38,823 nucleotides of DNA. Origin: Prochloraceae cyanobacterium. GTDB lineage: Bacteria > Cyanobacteriota > Cyanobacteriia > Cyanobacteriales > JASJDA01. The translations under genes and the position numbers were made by a program. Under the pieces are notes generated by a model. The model was not told the DNA's origin. It saw nothing but the letters and a program-made list of their open reading frames with translations, and searched no databases. The DNA lies in contig JASJDA010000041.1 in assembly GCA_030065755.1 (NCBI GenBank), positions 1 to 38,823 of the forward strand, written 5' to 3'. Below, in pieces: positions 17,449 through 26,119 of the stretch (within the stretch, counting starts at the first letter, position 1; every line of letters starts with the position of its first letter).

Positions 17449-18171
17449 TTATTCAGCAGTGGCCAATCCAGTTTCTGTACTGCCCTGACTGCGGCGACGG
17501 GTGAGGGAATTAAAGAGCATCTTACCAATTGCTTCAATGAGATTGCCCTCTAACTCTTGGAACATTTTCATATTCATGCCAAAAGCAGCATTACCTTCCT
17601 CGACAATTTTGTCTGCAGTTGTTAAATCGATCGGCAATTCATTAAGTGCTTGTCGGTACGTATTTTTAAACGCTTTCTCATCAGAAATATTTTTAAATTC
17701 GTAGAAAGCAGTACCTTTGCCATTAGAGAGGTTCATTCCTTGCTGGGCAATTTTTTTGAGAATTTGTCCTCCAGATAAATCTCCCAAATAGCGAGTGTAT
17801 GAGTGAGCAATTAGTAGGTCGGGGTTAGAATGAGCTACATCTTTAATCCGCTCTACGTAGTCAACCCCAGCAGGAGAAATAGCAATTTCTCGATCCCATT
17901 TAGAACCATAGTAGAAATACAGGTCTTTTTCTAGACTCTGCTTGCGATTCAATTGAGGAAAATAAATTTTGCCGATCGTGGGGTGGTCTTTGAGCCTTTT
18001 CATTTCCTCTTCCATCGCACTATAGACGAAGTAGAGGTTAGCAACCAATTTTCGATAACTTTTTTTGTCAACGACACCTTTTAAAAAACACTTGACAAAA
18101 CCAACATTTTCTGCCATTGTGTGAGATTTTTTTGTCCCTTCACGCAACATGGTTGCTAAATTGACACTCAT
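17449..18171 (-). CDS. ho1: Heme oxygenase (biliverdin-producing)
   Basis: Oxidises heme to biliverdin IX-alpha, CO and iron with ferredoxin electrons, the entry to phycocyanobilin synthesis. The 240-residue length is typical. The proximal heme ligand is His17 in LREGTKKSHTMAEN, the distal helix glycines are in RYLGDLSGGQIL (about 128-139), and FVYSAMEEEM follows the first helices. A soluble enzyme with a polar C-terminal tail. It stands alone, without a biliverdin reductase (pcyA) or psbA beside it. Cyanobacteria often have a second, low-oxygen form; the local sequence resembles the constitutive HO1 type more, but this was not tested. Confidence 0.95.
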   Translation of the reverse strand: MSVNLATMLREGTKKSHTMAENVGFVKCFLKGVVDKKSYRKLVANLYFVYSAMEEEMKRLKDHPTIGKIYFPQLNRKQSLEKDLYFYYGSKWDREIAISPAGVDYVERIKDVAHSNPDLLIAHSYTRYLGDLSGGQILKKIAQQGMNLSNGKGTAFYEFKNISDEKAFKNTYRQALNELPIDLTTADKIVEEGNAAFGMNMKMFQELEGNLIEAIGKMLFNSLTRRRSQGSTETGLATAE

Positions 18172-19402
18172 GCTAAATTTCCTGTTTCTATTGTTTACTT
18201 TTAGTGGAACAATTTTTACAAAAACTAAAAAACTCCTTAATTTTGTAGATTAAACTGATTTAATGAGAATATTTATTAAGTTTTTTAACAACAGGTCAAT
18301 ATATCTAGCAATACCAAGAGCTAGAATCTAGTAATAGCAAGACTTACAGTCAAATTCTGTTCCAGTCGCGAGAAGCAGCTTCAGGGAGAAAAAGGTCAAC
18401 TCGATCTCGAATGTCAAATCGCTCGACAAGTTAAAGCTAAGTAGTCGGACATAAATAAACGACTTTGTGTTAATAAATGTAAAAAACGTTATGAATGTAT
18501 TTATAAAAGTTTATATAAGCACTAAAGCTGGGGAGACGGAGAGACTGGGGGAAAAGTTTAATGAAGGGTCAATTGTTTTTGTTGCATCCAACTCTCTCCC
18601 AGTCCCCCAGTCTCCTGTTATTTCTCACCAGAGAATTTAGTCGTTATCGATCCTATCGAGTTGTATTTTAACGGAATGAATGTAGCTGGAGTCTTCTAAA
18701 GTATCTGGAGATAGTCTACCTAATTATTAAAATAAGTAAGTAGTCTGAGAAAAAACCAAACAATCAATAAGCTTGAGGTTAAAATAGTCTGAGAAAATTT
18801 TCAGTTTTCTTAGCTCACAATCAAAAATCAAAAAAAGATTGTAGTTTGCAATAATTTTTAATAATAATTTGAAATTTTGATTCAGGTTACAAATTCAAAG
18901 ATCTTAAATCTTGAGGATATTACTCCTGGGATCGCAATTTTCTCATCCTGGTAGTTCTGGTTTTTATATTTAAGGATCGCGATCGCGGTACAGCAATTAA
19001 ACGAGCGCTTCCTAGTTTTAAAGCTTTGTTACAATCCCGCGATCGGGTATGGAAAAAGGTAGTGCTAAATATGTAAGAAAACTCTCAAAATTTGATATAT
19101 AAGTATCAATTTTACCTTGAAAATATAAAATCAATTTTCTTTTTTATTTTTTCTTGATTTGCTATTTAGTTATAATCAAAATGCCTAGAAAAATTGCGCT
19201 CGCGATCGCAGTACATCGAAAGCGGGTTTTTTCTCGTTGCTAATGGGGTCAGTTTAATTGTGGAAGTTATCGACAATCTATTTAATTAACTATTTATTTT
19301 TACGCCTTTATTATTGGCAGCAACAGGTGCTAATTTTGGTTTAAATAAACTAGTAGTGCATTGGCTCTTAATTGGCATCCTTAACTTGCGATCGTATGAA
19401 AT
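18172..19402. other. 1.2-kb gene-poor spacer with hairpin repeats and relics
   Basis: AT-rich spacer without an intact gene. It contains an imperfect long hairpin (18528-18615), HIP1-type GCGATCGC sites, a start-less open stretch at about 18944-19077 whose translation contains FLILVVLVFIF and FKALLQSRDRVWKKV, and a membrane-protein-like relic just before the pentapeptide gene (19209-19424). None of these could be assigned to a family. No RNA gene was recognised. Confidence 0.5.
18528..18615. repeat. Long imperfect inverted repeat (GGGAGACTGGGG type)
   Basis: A G-rich arm at 18528-18558 (GGGGAGACGGAGAGACTGGG core) is largely complementary to the C-rich arm at 18590-18615 (CTCTCCCAGTCCCCCAGTC). 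A related G-rich stretch occurs near 14355-14385, and the phrase TGCATCCAACTCT is shared between 14563-14575 and 18582-18594. It is therefore a dispersed intergenic motif and not a terminator of one gene. Confidence 0.5.
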
Positions 19403-19424
19403 ATGGCTAACCGTCAGCATTTAA
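19209..19424 (+). pseudogene. Possible membrane-protein relic upstream of the pentapeptide gene
   Basis: One frame reads as hydrophobic protein on both sides of a single in-frame TAA near 19289: SGFFLVANGVSLIVEVIDNL before it and LFIFTPLLLAATGANFGLNK after it, then VVHWLLIGILNL, ending inside the start of the pentapeptide gene. No start codon is apparent. It may be the degraded 3' end of a small membrane protein. The family is not recognised and chance cannot be excluded. Confidence 0.25.
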
Positions 19425-21445
19425 AAAAACTTAAGGAAGGTGTAAAGGCTTGGAATCAGTGGAGCAAAGAGAATCCTGGTATTAAGCCTGACCTGAGTAG
19501 TGCTAACTTGAGTGGTGCTAACCTAAGTGAAGCCAACCTTAGAGATGCCAACCTGAGTGAAGCTAACCTGAGGGAAGCTGACCTGAGTGAAGCCAACCTG
19601 ATTTTTGCGAACCTGAGTGAAGCTGACCTGAGTAATGCCGACCTGAGTAATGCCGACCTGATTCATGCCGACTTGAGTTATGCCAACCTCATTTTGACGA
19701 ATCTCAGTGAAGCCAACTTGAGTAATGCCAAGCTAAGTTATGCCAACCTGAGTAATGCTGACCTCAGTGAAACTAACCTGAGTTATGCCAAGCTAAGTGG
19801 AGTCAACCTGAGTAATGCTAACCTCAGTGGTGCCAACCTCATTTTGGCCAACCTGAGTGAAGCTGACCTGAGTGAAGCTGACCTGAGAAATGCCGACCTA
19901 AGTGAAGTCAATCTGAGAAATGTCAACCTGAGAAATGCCAAAATAAATCTTGAAACAGTAATAGATGGCAAATGGCGTTTGCTTTGGGAGATTGTTAACC
20001 AAGGAGCTATCGATCGCGATCTGAGTAATGCTGACCTAAGTGAAGCTAACCTCAGTTATGTCAACTTCAGTGAAGCCAACCTGAGTAATGCTGACCTAAG
20101 TGAAGCCAACCTGAGTAATGCTGACCTAAGTAAAGCTAATCTGAAAAATGCCAACTTGAGAAATGCCAAAATAAATCTTGAAACAGTAATAGATGGCAAA
20201 TGGCGTTTGCTTTGGGAGATTGTTAACCAAGGAGCTATCGATCGCGATCTGAGTAATGCTGACCTAAGTGAAGCCAACCTCAGTGGTGCCAGCCTGAGAA
20301 ATGCCAACCTCAGTGGAGCTAACCTCAGTGAAACCAAACTAAGTGAAGCCAACCTCAGTGGTGTAAACCTGAGAAATGCCAACCTCAGTGAAGCTAACCT
20401 CAATGAAGCCAACTTCAGTGAAGCTAACCTCAGTGGAGCTAACCTCAGTGGCGCCAACTTTAGTGAAGCCAACTTTAGTGGAGCCAACCTCAGTGGTGCT
20501 AGTCTGATTTTGGCTTCGCTGAGTGAAGCTGACCTGAGTTATGTCAACTTGAGTAAAGCCAACCTGAGTTGTGCCGACCTGAGTTATGCTAACTTTAGTC
20601 ATGCTAACCTCAGTGGAGCCAACCTCAGTGGGACCAATCTCAGTGAAGTTAACCTCACTGAAGCTGACCTGAGTTATGCCAACCTCACTGAAGCCAATCT
20701 GAGTTGTCCCAAGCTAAAAGGAACCAATCTCAAAGACATCGATATAAGGCGAAATGACTTAAAAGAAAGAAACTTCAGCTCACAAAATCTCAGTGGGGCT
20801 AATTTAACTGAAGTTAACCTGACGAGAATTCAAGCAATGGGAACTGATTTTCAAGATGCCATACTTACCGGAGCTTGTATAGAAGACTGGAATATTAACA
20901 GTAATACTAAATTCGATAGTGTCATTTGCGATTATGTTTATTTAAAAGAAAATAAACTGGAACGTCGCCCCGCAAATCCGACAAAAAACTTTCAGCCAGG
21001 AGATTTTACTAATCTCGTTCAAAAGCTACAACAAACAGTCGATCTGATTTTCCCTAATGGTATTGATGGGAACGAATTTTTAGCACCCTTACAAGAACTA
21101 CAAGTTAAATATTTTGAGGAAGACTTATCAATTGCTTACCTTGAAAACACACCTGACATCAAAGAATTATGGGAACAATTAAAGGAGGCGATCGCCTCCG
21201 TTCAACTACCAGAAAAACAGAACAAAAGTATTAAACGAGATCTTGAAACCCTCGAAGCTGAATTAGTAGAAGAGCAACCAGATAAGGAAGAAGTTAAATA
21301 TAGTCTTGAGAGCATCACTCGTAAAATTAATAAACTCAGCAAGACTGTAGATGCTGCTAAACAATTACAGGAAAAATTAGCACCTGTTCTGGGACAAATT
21401 GCCCCGTGGCTTGGTTTAGATGCTACTCATTTCTTGCCTAAATAA
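19403..21445 (+). CDS. Pentapeptide-repeat protein with C-terminal helical domain
   Basis: Residues about 27-475 are mostly tandem A(N/D)LSx pentapeptides (NLSGANLSEANLRDANLSEA and similar), which fold as a right-handed quadrilateral beta-helix. Two copies of a non-repeat insert, INLETVIDGKWRLLWEIVNQ followed by GAIDRD, interrupt the helix; they are identical in DNA as well as protein. After residue 485 comes a different, helical and partly coiled-coil domain (FTNLVQKLQQTVDLIFPNG, KRDLETLEAELVEEQPDKEE) ending with APVLGQIAPWLGLDATHFLP. No signal peptide or membrane segment. Pentapeptide proteins in cyanobacteria are numerous and mostly without known function. The C-terminal part may be the functional module, with the helix as a spacer or binding surface. 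Confidence 0.9.
   Translation: MANRQHLKKLKEGVKAWNQWSKENPGIKPDLSSANLSGANLSEANLRDANLSEANLREADLSEANLIFANLSEADLSNADLSNADLIHADLSYANLILTNLSEANLSNAKLSYANLSNADLSETNLSYAKLSGVNLSNANLSGANLILANLSEADLSEADLRNADLSEVNLRNVNLRNAKINLETVIDGKWRLLWEIVNQGAIDRDLSNADLSEANLSYVNFSEANLSNADLSEANLSNADLSKANLKNANLRNAKINLETVIDGKWRLLWEIVNQGAIDRDLSNADLSEANLSGASLRNANLSGANLSETKLSEANLSGVNLRNANLSEANLNEANFSEANLSGANLSGANFSEANFSGANLSGASLILASLSEADLSYVNLSKANLSCADLSYANFSHANLSGANLSGTNLSEVNLTEADLSYANLTEANLSCPKLKGTNLKDIDIRRNDLKERNFSSQNLSGANLTEVNLTRIQAMGTDFQDAILTGACIEDWNINSNTKFDSVICDYVYLKENKLERRPANPTKNFQPGDFTNLVQKLQQTVDLIFPNGIDGNEFLAPLQELQVKYFEEDLSIAYLENTPDIKELWEQLKEAIASVQLPEKQNKSIKRDLETLEAELVEEQPDKEEVKYSLESITRKINKLSKTVDAAKQLQEKLAPVLGQIAPWLGLDATHFLPK
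19929..20274 (+). repeat. 228-bp-offset internal duplication inside the pentapeptide gene
   Basis: Bases 19929-20046 recur without a mismatch at 20157-20274, an offset of 228 bp or 76 codons. The copy spans the non-pentapeptide insert and adjoining repeats. Surrounding repeats are more diverged, so the duplication is recent. Confidence 0.85.
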
Positions 21446-21559
21446 CAGCTTCGATCGCAAATAATGGGCAAATTTTTCCAACCTTAAAATTTAATTTTCT
21501 CCTGATAATTGTAAACGAATTAAAAACTAAAATTGATACAGTTAAGATATGTTCTTAAT

Positions 21560-21593
21560 GCCCCTAACTTGAATAAGCAGGGGCTATTTTTTT
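21560..21593 (+). terminator. Intrinsic terminator downstream of the pentapeptide gene
   Basis: GCCCCT (21560-21565) pairs with AGGGGC (21579-21584), and a T-rich tail TATTTTTTT follows on the plus strand. It lies between the pentapeptide gene and the convergent map gene. Confidence 0.75.
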
Positions 21594-21606
21594 GGGGGTT
21601 TTGCGA

Positions 21607-22476
21607 TTAAATTTTAGTGCGATCGGTCAAAATTTCGTAGCCGTCAGCAGTCACTAATACCGTATGCTCGAATTGAGCTGAGAGAGAATTATCTACTGTC
21701 ACGACAGTCCAGCGATCGCGCAAAGTGCGAGTAATTTTCGATCCTGCATTCAAAATGGGTTCAATTGCTAGAGTCATTCCTGCACGCAACTTGACATTTG
21801 GCAACTGGTTGGTGCGAAAATTAAACACAGAAGGTTCTTCGTGTAGCTTTCTCCCAACTCCGTGACCGGTAAACTCTTCTACCACACTATAACCATTTGC
21901 TTTGACGTGGTCTTCGATCGCCCCAGCAATATCTAAGAGATAGTTTCCCGCCTTAACCTGCTCGATTCCTTTGTATAATGCTTCTTCAGCTACCGCAATT
22001 AACTTAGCTGTTTTTGCAGATACTTTACCCACGGCAATAGTAATGCAAGAATCTCCGTGATAACCTTGGTAATAAGCACCAGTATCTACTTTGAGAACGT
22101 CTCCAGTACGAATTACCTTTTTAGGATTGGGAATTCCGTGTACCACTTCGTGGTTGATAGAAGCGCAAATAGAAGCTGGAAAGCCGTAATAGCCTTTAAA
22201 ACTTGGTGTAGCGTCCATTTCTCTGATGCGCTTTTCTGCATAAGCATCTAAGTCTGCGGTAGTCATTCCTGGTTCTACCATTCCAGAAATTTCTTTTAGC
22301 ACAGTCGCGACAATTTTTGCGGACTGACGCATAATTTCTATTTCTTTTGCGGACTTAATTTCTATACCTCGACGGCTTTTTGTGAGGGGAGGAAGCCCAG
22401 TTGAGGCGCTTTTTGTATTCTTTTTGCTAGTCTTAGATTTAGTTTCTTGAAAAAATAAATTGGTTAGGATGTTCAT
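21607..22476 (-). CDS. map: Type I methionine aminopeptidase
   Basis: Removes the initiator methionine from nascent proteins. The 289 residues include the full pita-bread metal site: Asp131 (LKVDTGAYY), Asp142 (GYHGDSC), His205 (FTGHGVGR), Glu239 (AIEPIL) and Glu270 (QFEHTVLV), plus His113 in VVHGIPN. The first 35 or so residues ([15 protein letters not shown] region) are a lysine/serine-rich extension before the usual start at the [15 protein letters not shown] region, so this is longer than minimal bacterial Map. No zinc-finger cysteines are in the extension. Cytosolic, single-gene unit. Cyanobacteria usually have several map paralogues. Confidence 0.95.
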   Translation of the reverse strand: MNILTNLFFQETKSKTSKKNTKSASTGLPPLTKSRRGIEIKSAKEIEIMRQSAKIVATVLKEISGMVEPGMTTADLDAYAEKRIREMDATPSFKGYYGFPASICASINHEVVHGIPNPKKVIRTGDVLKVDTGAYYQGYHGDSCITIAVGKVSAKTAKLIAVAEEALYKGIEQVKAGNYLLDIAGAIEDHVKANGYSVVEEFTGHGVGRKLHEEPSVFNFRTNQLPNVKLRAGMTLAIEPILNAGSKITRTLRDRWTVVTVDNSLSAQFEHTVLVTADGYEILTDRTKI

Positions 22477-22549
22477 CTAATCTCTACATAAAATATCCTT
22501 TTTTGCTATATTAAGCCATATATCTATTTAATTGCAGATTGCTAGTAAA

Positions 22550-22569
22550 GACGTTCGCTGGGGAACGTC
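22550..22569 (-). terminator. Terminator-like hairpin after the mtnP/PepSY-like pair
   Basis: GACGTTC and GAACGTC form a perfect 7-bp stem with a 6-nt loop, and on the minus strand TTTACT follows. The T-run is short, so function is uncertain. Confidence 0.4.
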
Positions 22570-22586
22570 CCTACGTCAAGCGGTTG

Positions 22587-22904
22587 TTATTGGTTGGTGG
22601 TTGTTTTTTTCCCTACTTGCGACTTACTAATAGCTTTGCTAAGAGTACTGAATAATATTGCTACTCCCGTAACTAACATAAATAGTACTCCTAAGCCATT
22701 TAACAATACGTAGACTGATTCTAGTTGCTTTCCAAGATATTCTCCTTCGTGAATTACCATTAAAAAATGGACTTGATCTTTAGACAAACCCAACCAACTT
22801 TTTCCCAGTCGGTAACTCATGCCAGTTATTATGGTTACAAATAGGGGCAACATAATAATTGGTGCAACAGCGCGGTGAAGTTTGCGCAAGTTCAGTTTAC
22901 TCAT
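22587..22904 (-). CDS. Small PepSY-like membrane protein
   Basis: A 105-residue protein with two membrane helices, about 13-30 (VAPIIMLPLFVTIITGMSYR) and 63-86 (SVYVLLNGLGVLFMLVTGVA). Between them is KDQVHFLMVIHEGEYLG, which resembles the segment joining the helices of PepSY-associated membrane proteins, and it starts with the KLHRAVAP entry typical of that group. The usual large PepSY domains are absent, so this is a minimal form conserved in cyanobacteria as far as I recall. It starts 10 bp after the mtnP stop, so it is probably co-transcribed. Function unknown. Confidence 0.75.
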   Translation of the reverse strand: MSKLNLRKLHRAVAPIIMLPLFVTIITGMSYRLGKSWLGLSKDQVHFLMVIHEGEYLGKQLESVYVLLNGLGVLFMLVTGVAILFSTLSKAISKSQVGKKTTTNQ

Positions 22905-22914
22905 CTCGATCGAC

Positions 22915-23787
22915 TTACAAGTATTTCTTTAACAGTAGACCTAATTTTTCTTTAGTTGCTGCGGAAACTTTATCTAAAGGAGTGAGAATGGCATACTTTA
23001 GGGCAGAATGTGCCATAGATGTAGGAGGATTTTTGCTCAAACGCCTTACTGTTTCTTGAATTACTTTTTGAGCATTAGTAGCATTGCGCTGTAAATTAGC
23101 AACTACCATATCTACTGTTACGCTGTCGTGGTCGGGATGCCAACAATCGTAATCTGTAACTAAGGCTAGGGTTGCATAGGCTATTTCTGCTTCTCTAGCA
23201 AGTTTTGCTTCTGGTAAGTTGGTCATACCAATTACGGTTGCCCCCCAGCTACGATATAAGTTAGACTCTGCTTTAGTAGAAAATGCTGGCCCTTCCATAC
23301 ATACATAAGTGCCGCCGCGATGTAAAGTAACGTCAGGCAATTCTAGAGAAGCAACTGCATCTGCTAATGTTGCAGCTAAATTATGACAAACTGGATCCCC
23401 AAAGGCAATATGAGCCACAATTCCCTCCCCAAAAAAGGTGGAGATACGGTTTTTGGTGCGATCGATAAACTGGTCGGGGACTACCATATCTAGTGGTTTT
23501 GCTTCTTCTTTAAGAGATCCTACCGCCGAAGCAGAAATAATATATTCTACTCCTAGCTGTTTCATGGCATGGATATTAGCGCGAAATGGCAATTGAGAAG
23601 GAAGCAAGTGGTGGTTGCGTCCGTGGCGAGGGAGAAATGCAACTCTCGTCCCTTCTAGAGTCCCGACGATCGCAGCATCGGAAGGAGAACCGAAGGGGGT
23701 TTCTAGAATTACTTCTTCTATATCCTTAAGGGCATCCATTTTATAAAGACCGCTACCGCCAATGATGCCAATTTTTGCTTGCGCCAT
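22915..23787 (-). CDS. mtnP: S-methyl-5'-thioadenosine phosphorylase
   Basis: Cleaves methylthioadenosine with phosphate to adenine and methylthioribose-1-phosphate, the start of methionine salvage and polyamine by-product removal. The 290-residue length is normal. Motifs: [10 protein letters not shown] (6-15, phosphate loop), [20 protein letters not shown] (53-72), [29 protein letters not shown] (substrate pocket), [15 protein letters not shown] and [15 protein letters not shown] (base/ribose contacts). Purine nucleoside phosphorylases of the same fold differ at these sites, so the MTA assignment is preferred. Cytosolic; first gene of a two-gene unit with the membrane protein. Confidence 0.95.
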   Translation of the reverse strand: MAQAKIGIIGGSGLYKMDALKDIEEVILETPFGSPSDAAIVGTLEGTRVAFLPRHGRNHHLLPSQLPFRANIHAMKQLGVEYIISASAVGSLKEEAKPLDMVVPDQFIDRTKNRISTFFGEGIVAHIAFGDPVCHNLAATLADAVASLELPDVTLHRGGTYVCMEGPAFSTKAESNLYRSWGATVIGMTNLPEAKLAREAEIAYATLALVTDYDCWHPDHDSVTVDMVVANLQRNATNAQKVIQETVRRLSKNPPTSMAHSALKYAILTPLDKVSAATKEKLGLLLKKYL

Positions 23788-23822
23788 ATATGTCTTTTTT
23801 GTTGTTTAAGTGGAATTGCCTG

Positions 23823-24296
23823 TTATTGTAAATTAAATGATTCCGTTATAGTTACTATTGGTTTTATTTCTTCGGCGATCGCCACATAGGATACTTTTTT
23901 CTCTATCCTATCCCTAATTAAAATAGCTAAACATTTATTAACTAATCCCATACCTTCTATTGAATCGGGCTTTTGTTTAATTAATACTTCATAAATTCTC
24001 TGTTTCTTTTCTTTCTTGCGCTGTTTTTCGATTACAAACATCATTCTTTGTCTTTTTTTGATTTCTATTGAGGGCTTTTCATCTCTTCCCCAATATCCTC
24101 GATAAATTTGTTTTTGTTCATTTTGCTCTAACCTGAAAACTGGAAGGCAAGGGGTAGATAATACAGAATAGCGATCTTCTTTTTTAACTTGGAAATATCC
24201 CCAATCTTTCTCTTGATTATTTAACAATTTAACTAAAGCAATTGATAAAGATGGATAATTATCTATAAGATTTGTGCCAACAGTTTCTTTTTTCAT
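23823..24296 (-). CDS. Hypothetical protein, basic and soluble
   Basis: A 157-residue protein of unknown family. The N-terminal half is mixed (SLSIALVKLLNNQEKDWGYF, VLSTPCLPVFRLEQNEQKQI). The centre is very basic (KKRQRMMFVIEKQRKKEKKQ). The C-terminal part contains GMGLVNKCLAILIRDRIEKK and an Ile/Val-rich end. No membrane segment or catalytic motif. It lies 35 bp upstream of mtnP in the same direction and might share its transcript. An AGTCAGA repeat array sits immediately before its start. Confidence 0.6.
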   Translation of the reverse strand: MKKETVGTNLIDNYPSLSIALVKLLNNQEKDWGYFQVKKEDRYSVLSTPCLPVFRLEQNEQKQIYRGYWGRDEKPSIEIKKRQRMMFVIEKQRKKEKKQRIYEVLIKQKPDSIEGMGLVNKCLAILIRDRIEKKVSYVAIAEEIKPIVTITESFNLQ

Positions 24297-24314
24297 GTAG
24301 CGATCGCCAATTGA

Positions 24315-24356
24315 AGTCAGAAGTCAGAAGTCAGAAGTCAGAAGTCAGAAGTCAGA
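24315..24356. repeat. Heptanucleotide tandem repeat (AGTCAGA)6
   Basis: Six perfect consecutive AGTCAGA units; a weaker complementary TCTGACTTCTAA lies at 24390-24401, so a hairpin could form. Same family as 14002-14029 and 38719-38751. With no spacers between units, it is not a CRISPR. Confidence 0.85.
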
Positions 24357-24520
24357 AGTAAAGATATTTGTTGGGTTATTAACTCCTATCTGACTTCTAA
24401 CTTTTTCCATAACCTCAGCAAGTATAACTTATTAACAAATTATTTGCGATTTATCCAAATTTTTGCTAAAGTAGGCGCGATCGCTACGTGAAAAACTAGC
24501 AATAAATAAATTAATCTTAA

Positions 24521-26104
24521 GTGTTCGATTATCTCAACTCTATCTGGGCATATCGGGAAGAAATACTTATAAGATCTTCGGAACATCTAATCCTCGTTGC
24601 CATTTCTATGACTGTGGCGATTTTAATAGGTATTCCCCTTGGCATTCTTATAACCAGAAAACCAAAATTAGCTCGACCTATTATCGGTGTTGCTAACGCT
24701 ATTCAAACTATACCCAGTTTGGCAATCTTTGGATTTCTTCTCACCGTACCTTTAATAGGAGGAATAGGCAAAACACCTGCTATCGTAGCATTAATACTAT
24801 ATGCTTTATTACCTCTGATTCGCAATACCTACACGGGAATAAAAAATGTAGATCCAGCCATTAGAGAAGCAGCTAAGGGAATGGGGATGAGCGATCGACA
24901 AATACTGTTTCAAGTCGAGATTCCTCTAGCCACGGGCATTATTATAGCTGGGGTGCGAGTAGCGACAGTAATTTGTGTCGGTATTGCGACTATTGGTGCA
25001 GCTATTGGTGCTGGTGGCTTGGGAGAGTTTATTTTTCGCGGTCTTTCCACGGTCAATAACGATTTAATTGTAGCAGGTGCAATTCCAGCAGCATTAATAG
25101 CACTGGGACTCGATTTTGCTCTTGGGTGGTTAGAAAATCGTTTAACTAAACAAAGAAAAAGGAAAAAAAGATTCGATCGCCAATTTGCTTTAATTTTGGG
25201 GCTATTAACTTTTGCGATCGTCGTTTTAATGGCAATTTCTTCCCAACAAACCCCACAGACCACTACACAAACTCCCCAGATAACTACAAACCAAATAACT
25301 ATTGGTTCTAAAAATTTTACCGAACAATTAATTTTAGGGGAAATACTAGCCCGAGAAATAGAAGCTCAAACGAATCTCCAAGTCGATCGCAAATTGAATT
25401 TAGGGGGAACTTTTATTGCTCACAAAGCCGTTGTTGCTGGTGAAATTGATGGCTATGTAGAATACACTGGAACTGCTTTTACTGGCATTTTAGAAAGAAA
25501 ACCAATTACCAATCCTCAAGAGGTTTACAAGCAAGTTAAACAAGCTTATTTGCAGAAATTTAACTTAGAAGTTATGCAGAGTTTAGGCTTTGAAAATACT
25601 TTTGCTATCCTCATTCGTCGTCAAGATGCAGAAAAACTGAACCTTAAAACCATCTCTGACGTTGCTAAATATACTCCTCAATGGAAAGCGGGATTTGGTT
25701 ATGAATTTCTCGATAGAGAGGATGGGTTCCCTAATTTAGCTAAAACTTACAATTTAAAATTTTCTCAACCTCCTCAAGCAATGGATTTAGGTTTAACCTA
25801 TCGTGCTTTAGCTGAAAAACAAGTAGATTTAATTGCCGGTGATTCTACTAATGGTTTAATTGCTGCTCTTAATCTATTTATGTTAGAAGACGATCGGAAA
25901 TATTTTCCCCCTTATCAAGCAGTACCAATTTTTAACAAAAATACTCTAGAAAAATATCCAGAAGTCGCAGAAGCAATTGCGCAATTAGCTGGCAAAATTT
26001 CCGCAGAAGAAATGCGGCAGATGAACTATCAAGTTGACAGGCAATCTCGTCGAGTTGAAGAAGTAGCAGAAAACTTTCTCAAATCTGAAGGATTGTTACG
26101 ATAA
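24521..26104 (+). CDS. Osmoprotectant ABC transporter permease/substrate-binding fusion (OpuB/ProWX type)
   Basis: A single 527-residue protein joins the permease (residues 1-205; about six helices; EAA loop REAAKGMGMSDRQILFQVEI at 115-134) to a glycine-betaine/choline-type binding domain (about 257-527; TIGSKNFTEQLILGEILARE, GGTFIAHKAVVAGEIDGYVE, AGDSTNGLIAA). A membrane helix at 221-240 links the two, so the binding domain is tethered outside the inner membrane. A cytosolic ATPase is needed for function, but none is adjacent: the next gene is on the other strand. The start codon is GTG. The likely role is compatible-solute uptake in osmotic stress; the exact ligand cannot be told. Confidence 0.92.
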   Translation: MFDYLNSIWAYREEILIRSSEHLILVAISMTVAILIGIPLGILITRKPKLARPIIGVANAIQTIPSLAIFGFLLTVPLIGGIGKTPAIVALILYALLPLIRNTYTGIKNVDPAIREAAKGMGMSDRQILFQVEIPLATGIIIAGVRVATVICVGIATIGAAIGAGGLGEFIFRGLSTVNNDLIVAGAIPAALIALGLDFALGWLENRLTKQRKRKKRFDRQFALILGLLTFAIVVLMAISSQQTPQTTTQTPQITTNQITIGSKNFTEQLILGEILAREIEAQTNLQVDRKLNLGGTFIAHKAVVAGEIDGYVEYTGTAFTGILERKPITNPQEVYKQVKQAYLQKFNLEVMQSLGFENTFAILIRRQDAEKLNLKTISDVAKYTPQWKAGFGYEFLDREDGFPNLAKTYNLKFSQPPQAMDLGLTYRALAEKQVDLIAGDSTNGLIAALNLFMLEDDRKYFPPYQAVPIFNKNTLEKYPEVAEAIAQLAGKISAEEMRQMNYQVDRQSRRVEEVAENFLKSEGLLR

Positions 26105-26119
26105 ATAACAAAAGAAGGA

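Noticed and set aside
18360-18438. Short open stretch translating to REKQLQGEKGQLDLECQIAR
   Set aside because: It looks protein-like (coiled-coil style), but is only about 30 codons with no start and no continuation. Too little to call a pseudogene.
18172-19402. Search for a tRNA or structured RNA in the longest spacer
   Set aside because: No cloverleaf or known RNA motif was recognised by eye; only hairpin repeats and HIP1 sites. A covariance-model scan would be needed to exclude small RNAs.
20056-20602. Long minus-strand open frames within the pentapeptide gene
   Set aside because: They are the antisense image of the 15-bp periodic repeats, with Leu/Arg/Ser monotony and no start signals.
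24315-24356. AGTCAGA array considered as a CRISPR
   Set aside because: Units are 7 bp with no spacers, and there are no cas genes. It is a simple heptamer tandem repeat.
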